This document shows positions 1 through 12,500 of a DNA stretch of 64,000 nucleotides, one piece after another. Origin of the DNA: Amphirosellinia nigrospora. Taxonomy: Eukaryota; Ascomycota; Sordariomycetes; Xylariales; Xylariaceae. A model generated the notes under the pieces. The model was given only the letters and a program-made list of their open reading frames with translations, was not told where the DNA came from and did no database searches. Made by a program: the position numbers and the translations under genes. Numbering within the stretch: position 1 is the stretch's first letter; each line of letters starts with the position of its first letter. Location of the stretch: assembly GCA_004123355.1 (NCBI GenBank), contig SCHM01000001.1:9310193-9374192 (forward strand), given 5' to 3'.

Positions 1-158
1 TCTGTGGCGTCCCTTCCGTGAGGGACGTCATCGCGTTCCCTAAGAATAACAAAGGAGCGGATCAGCTCGTGGGCAGCCCGTCCAAGATCACAGAGGCTCA
101 GAAGAAGACCTATCATCTCTTCACCGAGCCCGAGTCGGACACCGCCGCCCCTGCGTGA
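1..158 (+). CDS. MSD1: Mitochondrial-type aspartyl-tRNA synthetase, C-terminal end (partial)
   Basis: The frame starting at base 3 gives 51 residues then TGA. The segment PSVRDVIAFPKNNKGADQL is the conserved C-terminal part of bacterial/mitochondrial class II aspartyl-tRNA synthetases, where the arginine of SVRDVIAFPK lies near the ATP site (motif 3 region). The enzyme charges tRNA-Asp in mitochondria. The rest of the gene lies upstream of the window. The tail after the core (LFTEPESDTAAPA) is short and acidic. Family identity is clear; the assignment to the mitochondrial enzyme rests on the bacterial-type sequence, since the cytosolic enzyme ends differently. Confidence 0.82.
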   Translation, partial: CGVPSVRDVIAFPKNNKGADQLVGSPSKITEAQKKTYHLFTEPESDTAAPA

Positions 159-1032
159 ACACTTTTGGATTAAAGACTGGTTCGATTTGTAACATATGAC
201 TTGTATCAACGTGTTCGCCCCTATATCCATGTAGTATATGCGGAAACTAAAAGTTGGAGCTTCTATTGAACGAATAAAGATAGACTTTTGTTGTCGCATA
301 CATGATGGCGAGTATGAAAAAGATACTTGGATATTTTTAGATTTTAGTCTAGCGTGTACGGCCATGTTTCATTGCTAATAGGAAATGGCCACTGACATCC
401 CTCTGCTCCGGCTTTTGAGAGTAGAATAACCATAGGCGACTCACTAGAGCTTAGATGTTGGGCACATGGGAATGGTCACCCGTTCCTTATAAGTTCTACT
501 CTCCCTTTAAAGACCGCAAAAGCCTCGGAAACCGGAGAATATAAGTCTGGGAACTAGGTTCCGCGTCGGCATCACCAACATGTCCCGATCGAAATGCAGC
601 TTAACCAAGTTTTATAATCCCAGATCTAGACTCCGAGAAAAGTCTACAAAATAACTCGAATACTCATCAAGCAGAAAGACATAGACATCGTAACAACACG
701 CATCGCGCAATAATAATTATGTTGCTCTCGCTACGGCCCGAGACGAAATGCGATATCGTCGACTAGCCGGATTAGAAAAAGCTACCTCAAGTATTTTCAA
801 GACCAACTCTACAAAAAGGGGGTGTTCCCTCATATCCTCAAACGCCTAACTGCCATGCTCTGTGAGACTTTTTACTTTGTACATAGGAAGTTATATATAA
901 TGATGACAGGGAAAACCACCATGCGCCAGGTGCGCGGCATCGCTAGCAAGGATATTCCGGACTGCTATGGTGGCGCGTCGCTGAAGGTCATGGTATCATG
1001 GAGAATCCTCGACACACAGCACCTGGCTATTT
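159..1032. other. Intergenic, no gene seen
   Basis: Sequence between the convergent AspRS and PEX13 genes. The 90-residue plus-strand frame at 822-1094 runs into the PEX13 3' end, has no recognisable motif and is taken as chance. No RNA gene or repeat was seen. Confidence 0.6.
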
Positions 1033-2439
1033 CTAGGAGTAGAACTGGGACTTCTGGAAACTCTCGGGAGAGATGTCTCCCGCCTTGCTGGTGAGAACTG
1101 GCGGCTGCGAGCTAGCGCTGGTTAAAGAGTTTGTTCGCGAAGTTGTAGGTTCGCTCGCGGCAGCCTTGATTGCCGCTACTGGTTGGCCCGGACGCCTTGC
1201 GACTTCGAGGAAAGTGGCTGGTAAATAACCCAGGCGGCCATCCCTGGCTCTGCATCGCCACCATTCGCTAGGATTACCAAGCGGGTCACTCTTGCTCAAG
1301 ACTGCGATGAAGTCGCCCTTCTTGACGGCGAGATCGACCCCCTGTGTCGCATTCCCTGCTTCGGGGGTGAAATCGTAGAGCACTCGACAGAACTCGAGCT
1401 TGCTGGGGTCCAATGACGCGCTCTGGCCCATGGCTTCCATGCGCTTACGTTCTTCTTCCTCTGCAGACGCCGCAATAGACCGGATCGCTTTGCTCATCAG
1501 GTACGGTAATCCGAAAGCCGCGAGGAGGAAAAATATCAGGGGCTTCTTGCTAGGTTTGGGTTGGCCCGGAGCGCCATTGGGGCCAGGGGATTGTCGGCCC
1601 TCGAAGAGGGCGAAAGCCGCCGGTGTTAGGGCTGTGGCATCTACCGGCGGAGGACGACCGGTAATTTTCGCGATTAACGTGCGGATCCATCGCATGAGGG
1701 TAAATATCCCTAGTACGGAACCTAAAGTATCGCGCAGATTGCCGAATTGTTCGGCCACGGATACCATGGCTGTAAGCAGTTAGCCGGGTGCAGGATTGAT
1801 GAAAAACACTTTTGCGATGATATACGTACCAAAGAAGCTCGAGTGCGTCGCCATATAAGTACTCTCGAGCATCTGAGCGAAGCCTCCAAATGCGCCGACA
1901 ACGCCCTCTAGCATCTGAAATGTTGCCTGCGTACTGTTGCCGAAGCGGCTCGTCAAGCTGTTCGGGTTGTTGGGGTCATTCTGCATCATGCCTGGCATTC
2001 CTCCATACATGCCGCCACCGTACATGCTACCATACCCGCCATAACCACCACCATACCCGCCGTAGTTGCCATATCCGTAGCCGCCCATCCCGCCCATCCC
2101 TCCCATCCGATTATAAGGTGACGCGTAGGGTGATGAGTATGTTGAGTTGTAAGGGTTGGTTCCAAGGCGGCTGTAAGCCGACGCGTTCTGGTTGACTGCC
2201 GCGGCTAGCGAGTCAGGTCGAGGGGGGACAGTGGGGGTTGTTGATGAGGGCGCGGTGATGGCGTTCGAAGTGGTTGGAAGAGAGGCGCCACTTGTAGCTG
2301 CCGTCGGCGTCGCAATAGAAGCTGTTCGGAAGAGACGATGTAAGTTACAGAACATAAATATTACAATCAATCAGAGAGCCGGAGGTTACATACTAGTTCC
2401 GGCACCAGCGCGTTCCCAGGGTTTCGGCGGCGATGCCAT
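1033..2439 (-). CDS. PEX13: PEX13, peroxisomal membrane docking protein (SH3 domain)
   Basis: Three exons, complement of 1033-1769, 1830-2321 and 2394-2439, give 424 residues with no break. The N-terminus reads MASPPKPWERAGAGT, the usual PEX13 start. Introns are 72 nt (donor GTATGT, acceptor CAG) and 60 nt (donor GTACGT, acceptor ACAG with a GCTAAC branch site). Residues about 80-130 are a Tyr/Gly/Met-rich stretch typical of PEX13; a hydrophobic segment lies near 256-275 (PLIFFLLAAFGLPYLM); an SH3 domain spans about 304-370 (ALYDF-like VLYDFTPE, then SEWWRCRARDGRLGYLPATFLE). PEX13 works with PEX14 and PEX17 in the peroxisomal docking complex that receives PEX5 and PEX7 with their cargo. The start is fixed by the conserved MASPPKPWE motif. 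The gene is divergent from the unassigned region beyond 2440. Confidence 0.95.
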
Positions 2440-3964
2440 TATGTTCAGTCGGTGCTACGCCCGCTTAGGCTGTGGTGAGCACAGCGGGCGATGATGGACT
2501 CGTAGGTAGTCAGAATTGAACGGGTGAGGCGCAAGAACCTGGCCTGTATTACGCCTTTATCCGATGTTCGGCGGATCGGAGTGGCGCGACAGGGTTCCTG
2601 ATGCAGATTAAGTAATAGTGTCGCTGTGATTGTTGAATAGGGCGACGGGGTGCCGAAATAATACAGAATGAAGCGACGATGGTTAGATACCGGCAAAATG
2701 AAAATCTGGAGATGGCAGATGGCAGATGGAAGATGGGTTGGAATAAGGGACGAGATGAGCGATGGGCTTAGGCTGGTCCGGGGTGGGACTGGTCGCACTG
2801 TCGCCGCATTCAATTGCCCAAGCAGGTGGGTGGGATGGCAACCACTATACTACACTATACTACAATTTGTATGGGGCGGGAGGGAACCTCGGCATGTGAG
2901 AAAGATTCCGCGGCTCACCCAGTCACGTGGCCGAAACCTATCTACTGAATACTTTTTCTGAACATAAAACATGTCGAAGAAGCGATATTAGTCCTACTTT
3001 ACTGTGGGTATGGCTATATAGTTTATACTGATGCGAAACCGTCTTGTTTTTTTAACTGTATATGTATATGGTGAATGCAAGCCTTTCCCGTCCTGAGGTA
3101 ATATTTCATATGCAGGGTCTAATGACGACTAATTTAGTAAGTATGGCCATAGCCCACGCGTAGGCAACACGCGCCGACCCATTCACTGCGATAATGACGG
3201 ATTAGAATACAAAGAAGGCATAATCCGAGGTTCGGTAAAAGAAAAGAAATTCTAGGCTCCGGATAGTTCTTACGATAACTGTTGACTTTGGGAACTGAGG
3301 GGGACTGAGTGCCTTTTGTCAGGGACCCTGTAGGTTATCTATACTTATTGTTGCGCGAAGGTGTCTAAACCTATGACTGCGGACGCAATTCCCTTCGTCT
3401 ATATTGTGGTACTTTTTAGGCACAGCAAGAATTTGCTACTGAGGAAGGGCAAAGCACCATATGTACTACACTATAAGCGGGGGGCGACGTTAGTCGACTT
3501 AGTCGACTCGACTAGGCGACTTATAGAACCCCTGAGAAGTGACTATTATCCAGACGAAAGGAAAATGGAATATTGCCCGCGGCGTATTGTTAGAGCCGAA
3601 AGTATGACCAAGGCTGTATAGGATTTAATTATCGATTCCTCGTTGACCCGTCAGAAGACTGGCTTAAAGAGAATGGAATACGTAGAAGTTTTCTGATGTT
3701 ATCATCATTTGACAAAAAGTATAGCGAGTTGGTAACATATACTTACATAATCTGATCGCGTATTCTCGTCTATCTTATGCTCGGGCTTGACTTAGAGTAT
3801 AGCCTTCATAAACTTTAACATAAACTTTAAGCTCCCATTTAAATCTTTCTTCAATTCGACATCGACATGTTTTGCCATGTTCTCTAAATCATCCAAATTA
3901 TTCTCCTAATCACCGTGTAAATCCGAGTCCTAGTCAATAGTGTTGAAACCATCACGCAACAGAG
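2440..3964. other. Intergenic; PEX13 promoter side, then no gene seen
   Basis: Bases just above 2440 should hold the PEX13 promoter, but no TATA-like box could be fixed. The plus-strand frame at 3361-3621 starts inside a sequence repeated at 56.2 kb and has no family motif, so it is not called. Nothing else coding was recognised. Confidence 0.55.
3331..3395. repeat. Dispersed repeat, copy 1 (partner near 56198)
   Basis: The run TAGGTTATCTATACTT, then TTGTTGCGC, AAGG, TCTAAA and GGACGCAA recurs in the same order and orientation at 56198-56262. About 60 bp are alignable with roughly 70-80% identity by eye. The differences are not only RIP-type transitions, since small indels also occur. It could be the remnant of a small transposon or of a duplicated gene edge. 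Confidence 0.5.
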
Positions 3965-5514
3965 CTAAGGCAGAAGATTTGAACAAAGGCTGAGCCTCGA
4001 AACCGTGTTGGGGACGGCTAAAAGCGAAGCCGCCAGCAGTACCTCAGCCACCTGGAGTAGGATCCAGAACCAACGGACTTGCCAATATGTCTCTTCGTAA
4101 AATGCTTGTCCGGGCCACATTTCGACCCAGCCGTTATCGACCAGGAAGGAACTTCTGATTTGATTCGACAATGTCTCTTCGATGTTCTTCGTCATGCTGG
4201 CCCGGTCGGCGTACAGCATGAACTAGTCCACCAATTCTTGGGACAGCAGATCGCCTAGCTGTTCCACAGCAGGGAGGCTGTCGTTCCGTAAAAGGGGTAA
4301 CGAGGTGCCCTCCACCGTATGGACCCCAGTGGAAAATTCAAGGACCTTGGAGTAGGTCTTGATGTAATAGTTCTATGTTATGCTAAATGGATGAGGATCA
4401 TGCTTGTATATTGTAGACATGACGTCGCCAGTGTACGGCCTGCGGACGCTATCGAGGCGCGGTGCTGGTACGCCATTGGGGAACTGTAAATCCCCTGAAT
4501 AGGACAATAAACTACTGCCGTAGCAGAATGAGTCTGATGATAGAGAAATGTCCGCGCCTGAGGGGGACCTATAGTTACATGTAGTGCCATTGTACTTATT
4601 AGTAGCACAGTCTAGCTTGATGATATTCATGAGATCACTAAAGTTCGAGCAGACCGCGAGAGTGCTAAATGGAGGTTAGATACATGGCGCAGAAGGAGGA
4701 GGACAGTAGAAGTTTAGTGGTGGAACAGAGCCGACAATGCCACCGGCGATAGCGGTCTGAAGGCTGAATAAACCGGCAGTTGGGATGCTGAGATCTGTTT
4801 ATGAGCTGGTTAGCATCAAATGAAATACCCTAAGATTAAACCTCGATAACTCATACTCCTCCCAGTAAACCTGCGATTCCGAAACTATTCCGTTTGAGCT
4901 GTAGTTCTTGGCAATCCCGATTTGAGTAGTGACCCCGGATAGTGTGACTGCCTGGTCGACGTTTCAAGAATTTGATGAGCACTGGGCTCTATGCCGAGGG
5001 CAAACAGAGTGACTAGAGCGAGTGCCCATGCCGTAACCACCCTTAGACGGCCAGTAAACAGGAGAAAGAAAGAACCCCAGTGCCCGCGGCTCGCGTCATC
5101 GTATATTTGGATGTGATCTAGGGGGTTTGGCCGGTATTGAAAATCATCCTACTTCAGCTAGCTGAGGCACGAAGCAGTCGCCACTGCCATCGAGCTTTTC
5201 GAGATCGTAGTGAGAACAGAAATAAAGGAATCTAGCCGGATCGAGTAACCCTATCCCTCTAAAGACTTGTCGTCGACCATCTTGAGAGCCGGGACTACTA
5301 GACCAATGCTAATCATGCTGAGCAGCGAACCTCCTATCTCCCGCCACCACCACCATTTTGAGCTCTTTTGAGGCTTTCTTTTGGGATCTGGCGATAACCC
5401 TTCTCTGGAGCGAAGAGTTGCGGTCTCGTTTAGGGAATGCACCTATAGAAAGTGACAACGTTATAGCCGAAATCTAAAATCCAAAAATTTCAAAAAGAGA
5501 AATTAGGTTTCTCA
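3965..5514 (-). pseudogene. DUF3176-family membrane protein gene, inactivated by RIP-type mutation
   Basis: Reading leftward from about 5442, the protein has the DUF3176 opening (WWWREIGGSLLSMISIGLVV, then ALKMVDDKSLEG), a second membrane segment near 5020 (WGSFFLLFTGRLRVVTAWAL), the mid-region LSIPTAGLFSLQTAIAGGIV near 4790-4730, and the C-terminal part QAFYEETYWQVRWFWILLQV followed by AEVLLAASLLA at 4110-4010. DUF3176 proteins are polytopic fungal membrane proteins of unknown role. Stops replace expected Trp and Gln codons (TAG for TGG after SLEG at 5251-5253; TAG for CAG and for TGG near 5150-5160), all C-to-T or G-to-A, and frame changes occur further on. An acceptor CTATAG at 5443 and a donor GTGAGA near 5514 suggest one intron and an upstream exon that I could not place. 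The gene lies outside the AT-rich blocks, so RIP must have acted on a duplicated copy or leaked. Confidence 0.75.
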
Positions 5515-6161
5515 CCAAGATGGTGCCACAGCTATACGAACAGTTTTGTTTTATCTAGGCATATTTGAACTAGGTGAGCTGAAAAGCTTTAAGATACTAA
5601 TCCAAGCATGTGGTCGCACAAACATAACCACAGTTGTTTGGCGATGCCGTGACACCTTACAGCACCTAGCGACATCTTTTCGCTCTGCCTGTCGTACCTG
5701 GCCCGATGTAGCGGCTATGACTCTGCCCCTGTTTAAAAAGTGGCGATCTTGGGGGGCTTCCGCCTGCTGCTACACCATGCAGACTTACAGATCATTTGCT
5801 ATTGCCGGCTAATAAGGTACCTCTAAGGACTTGCTCCACGTGTAGATCCATGTCCATCTTTCCAATGCTGTCAGTGTGGTTGGTTGGTTTGCGGGTCGAT
5901 CTCTTCGGGAAGACCCGTGCAGCAGAGGGTAGAGTCCAGGGGTGATAACTGGAGAACAGCTGGAGGATAGTTGGAGGACATTACCAAACAGTCACATCTT
6001 CTATGGTTTCACACTTCTAATTAACTAGAGAACTATGCCATCACTTTGTAGTTGACGAATTGAATATTCATTAATGACTTGGTTATAAATCTGGACCGCG
6101 TCAAATAGAAACAAACGTGAATTTCTTATTTCTTTCACGGATATATATACCGCTGCCGTGT
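5515..6161. other. No gene confirmed
   Basis: This may contain a decayed first exon of the DUF3176 gene and its promoter. The 88-residue plus-strand frame at 5546-5812 has no family signal and is not called. Confidence 0.5.
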
Positions 6162-7277
6162 TTACTTCAGGCCAGCAAAAGCGGGTGAGTTCTTGACAAA
6201 CTCGGCCCAGGTCGTGAGCGGCTCCTTCACGAACCCGAGAGACTCATCAAGTGGTAGACCACCGTAGTACCCGAAGTCCTGCATGAGAACCATATTCTCG
6301 TACATCTCGTCGACAGCGAAGTCGGGCATGCCGGTGCTCTTCATGAAGCCGTAGAAGGCATCCTTGGGCGTCTCAAAGTATGCCGCAGTCTTGCCGGCCT
6401 CGGGGAACACGTGCTTGAAGGTATCAACCACGCCCTGACCGGTGAGATATTCGGTAGCGGCCGTGAAGCGCTTACCGAGAAGGGCCTCCTTGTTGTTTAC
6501 GATGGCCTTCACGTACTTGCCCGTGTCGGCGGGGTTGTACAGGGGATGGGCGAACTTGAAGTGATCGGGAGGCCGAAGACCCAGTTCTCGCCTTGCTTCG
6601 AGAACATCCCGCCCGGGATGTTGGACATGTAGAAGCCGGGCATGAAGAATGTGGCTGGGATACCGATTTGACGGATGTACTCCTCCACGTGGGCCTTGCT
6701 GTCGAAATGGTAGACGCGGGAGAGTTTACCGTTGCTCACTGAGAATGAATGTTAGTAATTTTCGCTTTCTATAATTTTGTCTGGCACACACATTTCGTGA
6801 TGTCTAGAAGCGAGCTCCAGATGAGGTGCTTCACTCCGGCTTCCTGTACGAATGATTAGTAGGTGTAGCTGTGTGAATGTTTATAGTTCCGACGTACCTT
6901 GGAAGCGTCGGCGATGTTACGGCCCTGCTGCTCCTCTAGCGCCATGTCGAGCTTCTCCCAATAGTTGGTCACCGCAAAGACCGTGTCAGAGCCGGTGATA
7001 GCCTTGAGGAGAGAGCTCTTATCGTTGAGGTCGGCCTGTGAAGAAAGCATGAGTTACGGCTCAGATTGATCTCTGATCATCAGCAATGGTCAACTTACGG
7101 CAACCACCTCAGCACCCTGCGAAGTCAGTTTCTTGGCTGAGTCCTTGGAGACATCGCGGGTCACACCGCGGACAGCCCAGGTCTTGTTCAGCTGGGCATC
7201 GTTAAGGAACAGCTTCACGATGGATCCCCCTGGTTGCCAGTAGCGCCGAACACGGTGATGATCTTCTTCGCAGACAT
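6162..7277 (-). CDS. NmrA-like NAD(P)-binding protein, with two 1-nt deletions
   Basis: Four exons, complement of 6162-6738, 6792-6843, 6898-7035 and 7099-7277, with clean introns (GTAAGT..ACAG, GTACGT..ACAG, GTGTGT..TCAG). The N-terminus MSAKKIITVFGATGNQG is the Rossmann dinucleotide-binding loop (GATGNQGG) of the NmrA family, atypical SDR proteins that bind NAD(P) and act as redox sensors or enzymes. Further family signals are AVTNYWEKLD, HLIWSSLLDI and FFMPGFYMSNIPGGM. The exon lengths fit a protein of about 315 residues only if one base is restored at each of two places: the G run in GNQGG (about 7220, five G instead of six) and a C run near 6570 (FGLP, then DHFKFAHPLYNPADTGKYV). No stop-type substitution was seen, so sequence error is a serious alternative to gene death. 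Confidence 0.85.
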
Positions 7278-8729
7278 TTTATTTGAGTGGTGTGGTTATT
7301 GATATTGTGAGAATGTAAGAATGAAGAGATTTGTTAATTTCTATAGAGCTTTGTGGTTGGTTGCTTGCTGTGGGTAGTGGTGATGAGTAGAGTTGGATGA
7401 CTTCAAGGTGACGACGTTCGCTGAATCTTATACCGCATCTCGATTCTCATCTGCGCAACACGCCCCCCTCCATAATCGAAGCATCGTGTTACACTACGTC
7501 TTGACTGCTTACATTCGAAAAGTCCTTAGAGAGTCTACACCATGGTATCCGAGACGCGAAAATCGTGGCGTTGCTTTGTCAGTTGCAGTTGCATCATGGT
7601 CGGCACCATGGTCTGAAGCAAGCGGCCAAAACGGCCGAGTGACGGGCATTGCTAATGGAGGACTAAGAGTCTCATAATTATGTTCTCTCGTCGGATTCTA
7701 CGATGCTTGACAGCGCATTATCCCGGCGCCTGGTATCAGCCATCAGCCATCAGCATCAGCCTTAGGTACGACATCAGGCATGCTTAGTGACATCTGATGT
7801 TTCTCGTAAGGGTTAGCGGCATCTGGGTACTACAGAGTAGCTGATCTCGATTACGGAAGCCACCTAGAAAAGCGGGGTATTGCTCGCGACTTCGCGTCTT
7901 GAAATGCTTGGCGCTCCTTATATGTGATGACCAATGTCTTCATGCCTCACTCACGCAAACCCGAAACTCACCAATCTTTAGTTATATCTCACAAATTCGA
8001 TGTCATACCTTTTGTTTCGCTTGATGTCTTCTATATTACTGTACTATGGTAAGACTTCTTTCCATATCCCATTAGTCAATATCATGACAAACTGAGGTAC
8101 AAAGTCTCTATCGTGAAATCACGCCGTGTGGCAGCAGTCTCAAGTACCTACTCACGAATGTCCCCCTATATATCTGTTTCCTTGTCTTAGCCTACATAAC
8201 ATACCTAAACTAACATTTAGCGTGAAGCATGGAGTTAAACGGGATAATCATACTCTAGCGTGGCCTACGGCTTGAATTCATGTCCTTATCACCGTTAATG
8301 TCCTTGCCCGTGGGACCGATTAGAGGCGCTATCTCCCGCTATCTCCATGCATCTGTAAGATGTGGAATCTGGAAGGTTTTCTAGCCATGCCTATCAAAGA
8401 ATGCCTATGATAAATCGCGCCGTGCTAATGTGAAGTGGAGGGCGCGCCCTGCCAAGCTTCGCGACTACAGTGAGGCTCATCTGAGTTTATAACGCCCCCC
8501 ATTCTCTCAGTCTTAGTGAAGGTGCATAGCAACTTATAATGTAACGACATCTATCTATGAATCCATTGGGCCAGTCTCTTTCGTCTTCCATTCTTTGATA
8601 TCGCCTGGCCTTTACCCTTCACTGCATCACCAGTTGCGACCAAGATAGCCAAACATCCTAAATCGATAACAAACCCTGCAATATCTTTTATCGCAATACT
8701 CGATATCTCGTCAGACGTCGCATTCAAAA
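7278..8729. other. Intergenic, no gene seen
   Basis: Divergent promoter space between the NmrA-like gene and the cupin gene. A short CATCAGCC run of three imperfect copies lies at about 7739-7765. The plus frame at 7393-7677 shows no recognisable domain. Confidence 0.55.
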
Positions 8730-9110
8730 ATGACTACAGTGTCTATCCCCTCGACATTTGCATCGTTCACCGAGACGTGGTCACCGCGTCTAATAGCAGC
8801 CGTCAATGATCAGCATGTGAAAATCGCCAAGATCGATGGAGGATTCATCTTCCACGCACATCCAGACTCGGACGAGCTATTCTATCTCCTGTCAGGAGAG
8901 TTAACTCTCGAGATAGAGACCGAGACTAAAACGGTCGAGGAAGTGATCATGAAGATTGGAGACGTTTACGTCGTACCGAGGGGTGTCAGGCATCGCCCTG
9001 TTGCTAAGAACGCGCAGATCTTGATGATTGAGCGCAATGATACTGTCAATACCGGGGATGTGGAGGATCAACAGAGACGGAGAGATCCGCTTGATGTGAG
9101 AAAGCAGTGA
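8730..9110 (+). CDS. Small single-domain cupin protein
   Basis: Single exon of 126 residues. Cupin motif 1 is seen as GGFIFHAHPDSDELFYLLSGE (HxH plus Glu), and motif 2 as GDVYVVPRGVRHRPVA with the fourth ligand His. The fold is a beta-barrel that normally holds Fe, Mn, Ni or Zn; the substrate cannot be told from sequence. The charged tail after residue 105 (DQQRRRDPLDVRKQ) is outside the barrel. There is no signal peptide, so a cytosolic location is likely. Small cupins of this kind occur in many fungi, sometimes in metabolic clusters, but no cluster is evident here. The start ATG at 8730 follows a CAAAA context, good for fungi. Confidence 0.88.
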   Translation: MTTVSIPSTFASFTETWSPRLIAAVNDQHVKIAKIDGGFIFHAHPDSDELFYLLSGELTLEIETETKTVEEVIMKIGDVYVVPRGVRHRPVAKNAQILMIERNDTVNTGDVEDQQRRRDPLDVRKQ

Positions 9111-9580
9111 AGAGGCTTAGTGGAGGTGCACGGGAAAATAGGAGGGATACGAGGAGGCGTGTTAAAAATCTACCGTTTCGCTAAGTATCGAGGCTCACTT
9201 GGTCAAGGAGACCACTGAATTCTCGCATGCTTCGAAAAATTTTACGCTCTAATTCAATATGAGAGAGGCATAAATATACCTATTAGGTACCTAGGTATCT
9301 ATTCATTAGAGTTGCTAACCGGAGCAACTTGGTGTTATATCATACCTCGCTTACATATCCCCCGCTGATCGAATCACGTGACATTATATTCGGGCTCCGC
9401 TCGGCTACTATGTTAGTAATTATTGTAATGCTATAGAAGCTCGCAGAGTGCGCATTTCGCAAAATGGAGTTGATTTTCAAAGAATTTCCTATTAATTTGT
9501 CTAGACTGGAAAATTCTATCTTCGCTTTTATTTTTTCCCTATAGTTCTTTAAAACATAGAAAACCGCTTAAATAAGTAGT
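9111..9580. other. Intergenic sequence up to the left edge of the first AT-rich block
   Basis: The near-palindrome TAGGTACCTAGGTA lies at 9284-9297 and recurs near 48652 and 63796. GC content falls steadily from about 9450. No gene was seen. Confidence 0.55.
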
Positions 9581-12500
9581 TCTACAGGCCTATAGGGCCT
9601 ATTATACAACTTTACTATTTATATTATATTTTCGGTATATTTAAGCTATATATATAATACGTTATTTTTACGCGTTTATTTATTATATAAATAAAAAAAA
9701 ATATTAGTTTTAAACTAAGCGACTATAATATATAATACGTAATAAAAAGATTATTTAAAAATGCTTTTAGTATAAAATACGAAAACAAAAACCCCGGCGA
9801 AAAATTTTATACTTAACTTATTTTTACCGATTTAAGCACCGAAAACGCGTCGGAAAACTTATTAGTTTAACTACTAATAAGTAGCGACTAGTAATAAGTA
9901 AAAAATTCGATTGTAATTTTAAATACTATGTTTTTAAAAACGCGCGTTAGTTTATTAAACTTGCTAGAAAAACAGGCTAAAGCTAATATAGTAAAAATAA
10001 TATTTTTATCGGAAAAAAATATATAAAACGTAAATTAGCAATATATTTATATTGCTTTAAAAATAATAAAGCCGAAAAAAAACTATAAGCAAAAAGCGGC
10101 TATAGAACGGACGCTTAAACGGACTAATAAGCGCTAATAAAGCTAAGTTTTAAGTTTTAAAAAATCCGTAAATATTTTTTTATTATAATAAAAATAGCGA
10201 AAAAATTCTTTAGCGTTAAATTAAAATATATTCTAGTAATATATAAAAATAAGCTAAATTTAATAAATTTAATTAAATTATAAATAAATAATTATATATT
10301 AATAATAATTTTATAGCTATATATAAACTAAATAATTAATTAAATATTAATAGTTATTTTAGTAGTAAAGCTAAAATTATACGGTTTAAATATTAGCTTA
10401 TAAATATATTGTTTTATAATATATATAGCGATTTATAAATATTTATTTAAATAATATTTATATATATATATATAATAAATAAGTTTGCTTGCTAAATTTT
10501 TAAGCTAGCTATAGTATATAATATCCGAATAGTTTTTTAGTTTATAATAAACTATATATAGCTTTTTAATATTATTTTTTATAGCGCTAAATTATAAATA
10601 AAAAAAAACTAATTATAAAAATCGATTTTTTTATACTTTTAATTTAAAAAAAAGTAAAAACGTTCCGTTAAAACTATTCGTTTAATATAAAAAAATAAAA
10701 AATAAATAAATAAAGTTTATTATTACTAAAATAAATTAAATTATATTTATAATATAAGCTTAAATGTTATTATTATAAATATATATATATAAAATATAAT
10801 TTTAAAAAATATAAAAGCCCGGCGTATTAAATGTAAAAATAAAAAATAAAAGCTAGCGGAAAAATAGGTAACGTTTATATAATATTTAAAATATAACCGC
10901 TAGCTTAAAAAAAAAACTAACTAAATATTTTTTTAGCGTTATAGTAAAAAATAGCCTTGTTTTTAAAGCTAAAATAAAATATTTGTTTTTTTTTTTAAGT
11001 TTTTAGCGAAAAAAACTTTTTTTTAAAATAATTTTATTTTTTTTAATAGCAAATAAATAAAAAAAGCATTATATAACTATTTATTTAGTTTAAATAAATA
11101 TTAGTAAATATTTTTTAGTTCGGTATATATATTAGCTATAATTTAAAACTATAGTTTAAAACTTTTTTAAATTTAAAATTTATTAATATAAACTATATAA
11201 TAATTAAAGTTTAAATTAAATAAAATTTAGCTTTTTATTAAATAATTATAATTAGGCTAAAAAAAAGCTTTTAAGCTTTTTATTAAGTTTAGTTTTAAAA
11301 TTAAATAATAATTAATAAAAAATATATTATTTATTATATTTAATAAATAAATTAATTAATAATTAAATATAATTTAAATTTAAAATATTAAAATATATAA
11401 TAGTTTAAAATTTATTTAATATAGTTTATAAAATAAAACAAAGCTTATATTTAATTAAAAAAGATTTAAAAATATATTTTAGATTATTTTAGTAATAATA
11501 TTATAATAATAATTATTTAAATTTATATAAAAAAAATCCGCTATTATAAAAATTATTTATTATTTAGCTTATATATAATACTATATTTATTTAATTTTTT
11601 TGTAAAAAGTTTTTATTAGCTTTTATAAACTATATTATAGCTAGTATAAATAGCTTATTATTTAAATAATTTTATATTTATTGTTCTGCCGAAAAAAATT
11701 TTTTAAGCGAAAAATATATATTTTAAATATAGCTGTTTAGCGGACGTTTTAAATATAATTTAAAACTTAAAAAAAAATAGCAAAAATATATATTTTAAGC
11801 TTTTAAAAACCGAAATCGATATAAAAATAATAATAATAAAATTATTTAAAACTAAGCTTTAAAAAATAATCCGTTTAATAAAAAAATATTAAAAATATTA
11901 TTTATTTTTATTATAATATTAAATATATAATAAACTATTTAAGCTTTTATTTAATAGTAGTTTTATTTAATAAAATATTTTAATAAACTTTTAAAGTTTA
12001 TTAGTTTATTTTAGCTTTTTTTTATTTTATTTATTATTATAAAATATAATAATAAATTTATAATAATAATATAATTCGTTAAATAAATTTAATAAAAAAT
12101 TTTTATTAATTAATTCGGATAAGCTATTATTTTATTTATTTATAAATACGTTAAATATAAAGCTTAAAAGTTTTAATATAAAGCTTTTTTATCCGAAAAA
12201 AATTAAATTAAAAATTTTTTAGTTTTAAAAAATTAAATATATAACTAACGTTAAAAAAACGAAAAGCTATTAACGTATATTAATATAGCTAAAATTATAA
12301 TAATTTAAATTATATTTTATTATTAATAAATATTTAAACGTTAAATATTATTATTATTTATATAAATAATATAATAGTTAAAAATAAATTTATTAACGTA
12401 TTAACGTAAAACTTATTATTGCTAAAAATATTATATAAGATTTTAATTTTAATAGCTAGTAAAAATATTTATTTTTAAGTTTATTATATAATTTTATTAA

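Noticed and set aside
1400-2494. Plus-strand frames of 100-127 residues across 1400-2494
   Set aside because: They lie opposite the PEX13 exons, whose product is certain; they are antisense shadows of GC-biased codons.
5546-5812. 88-residue plus-strand frame
   Set aside because: No motif, no intron signals, and it overlaps the presumed decayed 5' end of the DUF3176 gene.
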